Shown here piece after piece: positions 1 through 3,702 of a DNA stretch of 7,822 nucleotides. How positions within the stretch are numbered: the stretch's first letter is position 1; the number at the start of each line of letters is the position of its first letter. The notes beneath the pieces were generated by a model. It was not told the origin of the DNA. It was given only the letters and a program-made list of their open reading frames with translations, and searched no databases. The stretch spans positions 1 to 7,822 of the forward strand of contig JAHEDN010000109.1 in the NCBI GenBank assembly GCA_024641225.1, written 5' to 3'. The position numbers and the translations under genes were made by a program. This DNA comes from Burkholderiales bacterium (GTDB lineage Bacteria > Pseudomonadota > Gammaproteobacteria > Burkholderiales > Burkholderiaceae_F).

Positions 1-84
1 CGAGATATGCCCGCCGCATAGCGTGAACAGCACCGGCACGCCGTGCGCGCGCAGTACGGCGGCAATGCGCTCGCCGCCGTTCAT
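1..84 (-). CDS. Thiamine-diphosphate-dependent enzyme, acetolactate synthase-like (N-terminal fragment, continues off the left edge)
   Basis: Only the first 28 codons are in the window. The translation begins MNGGERIAAVLRAHG and continues into FTLCGGHIS. This is the start of the N-terminal pyrimidine-binding (PYR) domain of ThDP enzymes in the acetolactate synthase/benzaldehyde lyase-like group, where a glycine/glutamate helix is followed by a strand ending in a GGHIS-type loop. Family members cleave or join 2-keto acids or acyl-CoA compounds on a ThDP cofactor. The substrate cannot be told from this fragment. The ATG is chosen because family members usually start a few residues before this helix. 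The purine-rich AAGG just in front is a weak ribosome binding site, and the frame stays open further upstream, so a slightly longer protein is possible. Confidence 0.72.
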   Translation of the reverse strand, partial: MNGGERIAAVLRAHGVPVLFTLCGGHIS

Positions 85-382
85 TGCCTTCGCCTGGCGG
101 CCTGATCGGCCATCGTCCGGTACGGCGAGGTGCGCGGACAGCCGATGCCAGGCCGCTCCGCGCCGCAATCGCGCAGCCATGTGCGATGGTGCGCCTTCGT
201 CATAGTCATGGGGGTGGCGTCGCGCCCGTTGTCACTGCGCGGCGAAATCTAGCAGCGAGCCGACGCTACCGGCCGCCCGCGGCGCGATATCACAGGATCC
301 CTGGAGCCGGATTGCGCCGGGATGCGACACATGTCGCGGGCTGCCGATCCAACGCGCCCCGCGCGGGATGCGGCAGCACGAC
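85..382. other. Intergenic region without a recognisable gene
   Basis: This stretch of 298 bp lies between the stop of the DUF2807 gene and the start of the ThDP-enzyme gene, both on the minus strand. Short open frames on both strands translate to arginine/alanine/proline-rich sequence with no recognisable motif and are taken as chance frames in GC-rich DNA. It presumably holds the promoter of the ThDP-enzyme gene. I see no convincing -35/-10 pair and no hairpin with a T-tract that would terminate the DUF2807 transcript. The only clear structure is a 14-bp palindrome, listed separately. Confidence 0.6.
324..337. repeat. 14-bp palindrome (possible operator)
   Basis: GCGACA and TGTCGC form perfect 6-bp arms around a CA spacer. 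It lies about 45 bp past the DUF2807 stop and about 240 bp upstream of the ThDP-enzyme start. It could be a dimeric regulator site for the latter gene, but palindromes of this length also occur by chance in GC-rich DNA. Confidence 0.3.
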
Positions 383-1171
383 CTAGCGCAGCGGCACGAC
401 CGACCCCGAGCCGCGGATCGATTTGATGATCTTCGGCGCACCGAGGTAGCGGACGTCGCCGGACCCCGAAACGTCGACCTTCAGTGTCTCAGTCGCGTGG
501 ACACGGGCGTCGCCGCGGCCGTTGATCCGCACGGCCACCTGCTGCGCCACCAGGTCGGCGCAGTGCACGTCGCCGGAACCTTCGATCACCACGCCGAGGG
601 TGCGCGCCGTTCCCTTGGCACGGAAGTCGCCGTTGCCGGCCAGCGAGACCGCCACCGCGCTGGCGCGCAACAGGTCGACCGCGATGTCGCCCGAACCCTG
701 CAGCGTTGCCTCGAAGACGTCGGCTTCGATGCGATCGGCGCGCACGTCGCCCGAGCCGCGCAGGACGACGCCGTTCAACTGGCGCGCCTGCACGCGGACC
801 CGGATCTTGGCATGCGTGCGGTAGGAGGCCCCGGGATGCAGCCCGACCACCAGCGCACCGTCGCGCACCGTGGTTTCGATCAACGGCGCAATGTTGTCGT
901 CGGCGTGCACCACCACACCCTCCCGGTCCGCCGTCTGCACCCTGACCTCGAGCGGACCCTGGAGCACCAGGCGGCTGAAGCCGGCGACGTCGCGGACGTC
1001 ATCGATGACCTTGCCCGAACCCTCGACGCGGTCGCCCGACGTGCCGAACAGGGCCAGGTATCCGGTCCCCGCCGCTTCGCCCTGCCTCTGCGCAAGGGCC
1101 GGTACGAACGGTACGAGAGCACCGGCCACGAGCATTGCCCGGCGCGCGCCTGCGAACGTGCGACTCGACAT
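383..1171 (-). CDS. Exported DUF2807 (GIN-domain) protein with GSGDV repeats
   Basis: This is a protein of 262 residues. Residues 1-27 look like a Sec signal peptide: basic start (R4, R10, R11), a hydrophobic stretch, and cleavage likely after ALA at 25-27. After a short linker, GSGKV at 51-55 and a VAGFSRLVLQGPLEVRV segment (62-78) match the head of the putative auto-transporter adhesin, head GIN domain family (DUF2807). The C-terminal half repeats a GSGDV-type turn at residues 139, 159, 179, 198, 218, 236 and 254 (variants GNGDF, GRGDA, GSGSV). That is one turn per 18-20 residues, as expected for a stacked beta-helix. The biochemical role of the family is unknown; it is periplasmic or outer-surface. 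The ATG is fixed by a strong AGGAGG 8 bp upstream. It is transcribed divergently from fccAB, and no partner gene is apparent. Confidence 0.88.
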   Translation of the reverse strand: MSSRTFAGARRAMLVAGALVPFVPALAQRQGEAAGTGYLALFGTSGDRVEGSGKVIDDVRDVAGFSRLVLQGPLEVRVQTADREGVVVHADDNIAPLIETTVRDGALVVGLHPGASYRTHAKIRVRVQARQLNGVVLRGSGDVRADRIEADVFEATLQGSGDIAVDLLRASAVAVSLAGNGDFRAKGTARTLGVVIEGSGDVHCADLVAQQVAVRINGRGDARVHATETLKVDVSGSGDVRYLGAPKIIKSIRGSGSVVPLR

Positions 1172-1179
1172 CGCTTGAT

Positions 1180-1185
1180 CCTCCT
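1180..1185 (-). promoter_or_regulatory. Ribosome binding site of the DUF2807 gene
   Basis: On the minus strand AAAGGAGGAT precedes the ATG, with AGGAGG 8 bp from it. It is a near-perfect anti-16S match and decides the start codon. Confidence 0.85.
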
Positions 1186-1281
1186 TTGAGACCCGGCCTC
1201 AGTATGCGCAACCGCCACGGCCGGCACCCGCGCCGCGCGACAGAGCGTCAAAGCGAGCGTGCGGACTGCATTTTCGGCCGA

Positions 1282-1301
1282 CGGCCGGGCGCCCCCGGCC
1301 G
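1282..1301. repeat. Perfect 8-bp inverted repeat
   Basis: CGGCCGGG and CCCGGCCG pair perfectly around a CGCC loop. On neither strand does a T-tract follow the stem, so it does not look like an intrinsic terminator. It lies about 110 bp upstream of the DUF2807 start and 170 bp upstream of fccA. It may be a protein site or only a product of the high GC content. Confidence 0.45.
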
Positions 1302-1415
1302 GCGCGACTGCGCATCGTCCGCGCGGCGTAGCACCTCCTGCGTTGGGTCAAGGCCAGCCAAATCGCCTAGCCAGGTCCAGTGAGCGCGCGAGAGCGCCGG
1401 CCGCAGCGCTTTGAC

Positions 1416-1429
1416 TACCCTACAGGGTA
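1416..1429 (+). promoter_or_regulatory. CsoR/CstR-like operator candidate upstream of fccA
   Basis: TACCC and GGGTA arms flank a TACA spacer, in the context TACCCTACAGGGTATGG. As I recall them, sites bound by CsoR-family repressors (copper-sensing CsoR, persulfide-sensing CstR) have this form: inverted TACCC/GGGTA arms with a short central tract, followed in some cases by TATGG. It overlaps the last base of the -35-like TTGACT at 1411-1416 and lies 43 bp upstream of the fccA ATG, where a repressor could block transcription. No regulator gene is in the window, so the assignment is by site similarity only. Confidence 0.4.
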
Positions 1430-1460
1430 TGGCACCGGCACACCGAACGGCGCCATACCC
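1425..1460 (+). promoter_or_regulatory. Long inverted repeat abutting the fccA ribosome binding site
   Basis: GGGTATGGCACCG at 1425-1437 pairs with CGGCGCCATACCC at 1448-1460, 12 of 13 positions, the exception being A1434 against C1451. The loop is 10 bases. The 3' arm ends one base before the AAGGAGG of fccA. The first five bases of the left arm can instead pair with TACCC at 1416-1420, so the two hairpins exclude each other. If the transcript starts upstream of 1416, this could affect ribosome access. In DNA it may equally be a second regulator site. Confidence 0.45.
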
Positions 1461-1461
1461 C

Positions 1462-1468
1462 AAGGAGG
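1462..1468 (+). promoter_or_regulatory. Ribosome binding site of fccA
   Basis: AAGGAGG is followed by two consecutive ATG codons at 1470 and 1473. The first is only 1 base from the site. The second, 4 bases away, is the more plausible start. The protein differs by one methionine. Confidence 0.8.
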
Positions 1469-1472
1469 AATG

Positions 1473-1793
1473 ATGAGAGTGATTTCGGGTTTCACCCTGC
1501 TGTCGGCTGCGCTGCTGGCGCTGCCGGCGGCGGCGCAGACGGCCGCGCCGCCGCCCGGACGGTTGCTGGCATCCAACTGCTTCCAGTGCCACGGCACCAA
1601 CGGCGCCGGGTCGAGCTTTGACTCGCTGATCGGCGAGTCGGTCGACGAGATCTACAAGAAGCTGCGCGAAATGCAGTCCGAGACCCCGGGCAACAACATC
1701 ATGAAGGCACACGCCCGCGGTTACACCGACGAACAGATGCGGCAGATCTCGACGTACCTGTCGCGGCAGCGCAGTTCGTCGACCAGCCGGTAG
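1473..1793 (+). CDS. fccA: Monoheme cytochrome c subunit of flavocytochrome c sulfide dehydrogenase
   Basis: This is a protein of 106 residues. Residues 1-21 form a Sec signal peptide (R2, a hydrophobic core, then LPAAA before Q22), so the mature protein is a periplasmic cytochrome of about 85 residues. The heme site is CFQCH at 36-40: two thioether cysteines and His40 as axial ligand. Met77 in NNIMKAHA is the likely second ligand, followed by GYTDEQM, the usual final helix of class I cytochromes c. It should accept electrons from the FAD of FccB during sulfide oxidation and pass them to soluble cytochromes or the oxidase. A single heme resembles the short FccA of green sulfur bacteria more than the diheme subunit of Allochromatium. 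It is the first gene of an operon with fccB. A generic class I cytochrome is the alternative, but the neighbour argues for FccA. Confidence 0.87.
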   Translation: MRVISGFTLLSAALLALPAAAQTAAPPPGRLLASNCFQCHGTNGAGSSFDSLIGESVDEIYKKLREMQSETPGNNIMKAHARGYTDEQMRQISTYLSRQRSSSTSR

Positions 1794-1798
1794 GGAGG
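1794..1798 (+). promoter_or_regulatory. Ribosome binding site of fccB
   Basis: GGAGG follows directly after the fccA stop codon and sits 5 bp before the ATG at 1804. It supports that start and a joint transcript with fccA. Confidence 0.8.
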
Positions 1799-1803
1799 CG
1801 GAC

Positions 1804-3180
1804 ATGGAAAAACCGAAGGACAGGATCGAACAGGCGCGCCGCAGGCTGCTGAAGGCGGCCGGACTCGGCTCGCTGGGTGCTCTGCTGCCCGCCCTCGGAT
1901 GCGGCGGCGGTTCGCAAGGCGATGACGGCGTCAGCGTTGCGCAGGGCCGCTCGAGCTCGAACGCGACGGCGCTGCCCAGCACGGGGATCAGCGGCCGCGT
2001 TCTGGTCGTCGGCGGTGGCATGTCGGGCGCCGCCGTGGCGAAGTACCTCCGCCTGTGGGGCGGCAGCGGCGTTTCCGTGACGCTGGTCGAGCGCAGCGCC
2101 AGCTACACGTCGAACATCATGAGCAACATGGTGCTGACCGGACAGCGCAGCATCGGTTCGCTGCAGTACAAGTACGACAACCTGGTCAGCCGCTACGGCG
2201 TCAAGCGCGTGCAGGGCGAAGTGACCGGGATCGATCCGGTCAATAAAGCGGTCAGGCTGGCCTCCGGAAGCACGATCGCCTACGACCGTCTCGTGCTCGC
2301 GCCCGGCGTCGTGTTCACCTACGAACCCGGGCTCGGCGGCATCCCGGGACTGGAGACAGCGGCCGCGCAGGCCAGGGTGCTCCATGCCTGGCAGGCCGGC
2401 ACGCAGACCACCGCGCTGCGCAACCAGATCACCGCGATGCCCGGCGGCGGCGTGTTCGTGCTGACGATCCCGGCCAAGCCATACCGCTGCCCGCCGGGAC
2501 CGTACGAGCGCGCCTGCCTGGTGGCCGACTGGCTGAAGAAGAACCGGCCAGGCTCGAAAGTCATCGTCCTCGACGCCAACCCGGGCATCACCGCCGAAGT
2601 GCATTCGTTCACCGACGCGTTCATGAGCGTGCATGCCGGCGTCATCGACTACCAGCCGAACGTGACGATCCACAACATCGATGCGTCCACGCTGACTCTC
2701 GACACCAGCATCGGCAGCATCAAGGCCAACGTGATCAACGCCATCCCCCCGCATCGCGCGGGCAAAGTCGTGACCGATGCCGGGCTCGCCGACCAGGGCG
2801 GCCGCTGGGCCAGCGTCAACCAGCTGAGCTACGAATCGAAGGTGGCGGCCGGCATTCACGTGATCGGCGATTCCGCCGGCACGGCGCAGCCAAAGGCCGG
2901 CCACATCGGCAACCAGCTCGGCAAGGTGTGCGCCGATGCGATCCTGCGCGCCTTCGCCGGGCTTTCCCCCGACCCGGCGCCGGTCACCAACTCGGCCTGC
3001 TACTCGCCGATCACCATGGACAGCGCCTCATGGCTGACCGCGGTGTTCGCCTACGACCCGGCCACGCTGTCGATGGCCGCCGTTCCGGACTCGTTCCGCG
3101 AAGCCGCTTCCCGCAGCGGCGACAACTTCAGCAAGATGAACAAGTGGTTCAGCGCGCTGATGACGGAGACCTTCTCGTAG
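1804..3180 (+). CDS. fccB: Flavocytochrome c sulfide dehydrogenase, flavoprotein subunit
   Basis: This is a protein of 458 residues that oxidises sulfide to sulfur or polysulfide on FAD in the periplasm and hands electrons to FccA. The N-terminus carries a twin-arginine motif (RRRLLK at 12-17) and a hydrophobic stretch ending ALGC at 30-33, a weak lipobox. A Gly/Ser-rich linker follows to about residue 60. The dinucleotide fold starts at VVGGGMSG (68-75), with E96 ending its second strand. APG at 166-168 and IGDSAG at 354-359 are further FAD contacts of the family. RCPPGPYERAC (228-238) and NSACYS (396-401) hold the two redox-active cysteines, C229 and C399, equivalent to Cys161 and Cys337 of the Allochromatium enzyme. 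The C-terminal part is the FCSD flavin-binding domain. The cysteine that binds FAD covalently in Allochromatium (Cys42) aligns with Asn104, so the flavin is probably non-covalent. The conserved CPPGPYER separates it from ordinary sulfide:quinone reductase. Confidence 0.9.
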   Translation: MEKPKDRIEQARRRLLKAAGLGSLGALLPALGCGGGSQGDDGVSVAQGRSSSNATALPSTGISGRVLVVGGGMSGAAVAKYLRLWGGSGVSVTLVERSASYTSNIMSNMVLTGQRSIGSLQYKYDNLVSRYGVKRVQGEVTGIDPVNKAVRLASGSTIAYDRLVLAPGVVFTYEPGLGGIPGLETAAAQARVLHAWQAGTQTTALRNQITAMPGGGVFVLTIPAKPYRCPPGPYERACLVADWLKKNRPGSKVIVLDANPGITAEVHSFTDAFMSVHAGVIDYQPNVTIHNIDASTLTLDTSIGSIKANVINAIPPHRAGKVVTDAGLADQGGRWASVNQLSYESKVAAGIHVIGDSAGTAQPKAGHIGNQLGKVCADAILRAFAGLSPDPAPVTNSACYSPITMDSASWLTAVFAYDPATLSMAAVPDSFREAASRSGDNFSKMNKWFSALMTETFS

Positions 3181-3207
3181 CCGGTTCGCTCGGCATCACG
3201 CATCGCG

Positions 3208-3235
3208 CGGCGCCTTCGGGCGCCGTTCTTCTCTC
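3208..3235 (+). terminator. Intrinsic terminator of the fccAB operon
   Basis: A perfect 7-bp stem, CGGCGCC at 3208-3214 and GGCGCCG at 3219-3225, closes on a TTCG tetraloop and is followed by the pyrimidine tail TTCTTCTCTC. It lies 27 bp after the fccB stop. Read on the minus strand, the stem is followed by a GC-rich tail without Ts, so it should serve only the plus-strand operon and not the convergent DUF1810 gene. Confidence 0.8.
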
Positions 3236-3256
3236 ATCGCCGCGTCTGCGGCCCTC

Positions 3257-3673
3257 TCACAGCCGCTTGAGGGTCGCGGCGTCGGGTTGTCCGCCGAAGT
3301 AATGCTCCAGCGCCCGGCGGAAGACCGGGTCTGCGGTCGCCTGCGCGAAGAGGGTCATGCAGGAGCGGAATTTCAGGTCGTCGGGCGTGCCGAAGATCTC
3401 GTGCGCGGTCCTGCCCTCGGTCGCCAGCACGAGTTCGGTGCACTGCTTCAGCCGCGGCCCCAGCAGCGGATGCGCCCAGTACGCCCGCGCCTCGGCCGTC
3501 GAACCGATGCCGTAGCGCTGGGCCATGGCGCTCGCCCCGAGGCCCTTGAGCTGCGGGAAAACGAACCACATCCAGTGGCTCGTTTTCCGGCCGGCGGCAA
3601 GCTCGCCGCAGACCTGCCGGTATACCGGCTCCTGTGCGTCGACGAAGCGCTGTAGCTCGAAAGCGTCGTCCAT
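3257..3673 (-). CDS. DUF1810 family protein
   Basis: This protein of 138 residues has the usual length for DUF1810. It shows the family's hallmark segments in order: FELQRFVDAQ (5-14) at the start, GRKTSHWMWFVFPQ (28-41) with the conserved SHWMW, YWAHPLLGPRL (65-75), and GTPDDLKFRSCMTLF (95-109). The family is a small alpha-helical cytoplasmic protein of unknown biochemical function. No signal peptide or membrane segment is present. The ATG at 3673 is chosen because the family begins this close to the FxLxRF helix. The frame is open further upstream, but that extension is arginine/proline-rich and would overlap the DUF349 gene. The ribosome binding site is weak (GGACGG). It follows the DUF349 stop by 29 bp and is probably the last gene of that transcript. 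Confidence 0.86.
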   Translation of the reverse strand: MDDAFELQRFVDAQEPVYRQVCGELAAGRKTSHWMWFVFPQLKGLGASAMAQRYGIGSTAEARAYWAHPLLGPRLKQCTELVLATEGRTAHEIFGTPDDLKFRSCMTLFAQATADPVFRRALEHYFGGQPDAATLKRL

Positions 3674-3702
3674 CGGTCGGCCGTCCGCGGACCGGCGCGG
3701 AG

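Larger units (their letters stand above)
1186..1461. other. Divergent intergenic region between the DUF2807 gene and fccA
   Basis: This region should hold the promoters of both divergent transcripts. I cannot name a convincing sigma-70 pair. TTGACT at 1411-1416 is a good -35 match, but nothing resembling a -10 box follows at 16-18 bp. The stretch contains an 8-bp perfect hairpin near 1282-1301 and a group of TACCC/GGGTA arms at 1416-1460, listed separately. No open frame here has protein-like features. Confidence 0.6.

Noticed and set aside
84..386. A plus-strand open frame of 100 codons filling the left intergenic region
   Set aside because: There is no ribosome binding site. The translation is Arg/Ala/Pro-rich with no motif and runs into the end of the DUF2807 gene.
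368..1189. A plus-strand open frame of 273 codons over the DUF2807 gene
   Set aside because: The minus-strand frame has a signal peptide, a strong ribosome binding site and ordered repeats. The plus-strand frame has none of these.
1411..1440. Sigma-70 promoter with TTGACT as -35
   Set aside because: No sequence close to TATAAT lies 16-18 bp downstream, so only the -35 half is convincing. It is mentioned with the operator candidate but not called as a promoter.
1429..1445. Sigma-54 promoter (TGGCAC at 1430-1435)
   Set aside because: The -24-like TGGCAC is present, but the GC of the -12 element is missing at the required distance (CC is there instead).
1380..1472. fccA starting at the upstream GTG (1380)
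   Set aside because: This would put about 30 non-signal residues before an excellent Sec signal peptide, and the AAGGAGG directly before the ATG pair marks the true start.
1699..2904. A minus-strand open frame of 401 codons across fccAB
   Set aside because: It is antisense to the well-supported fccA and fccB genes, and its His/Asp/Arg/Val-rich translation is typical of a shadow frame.
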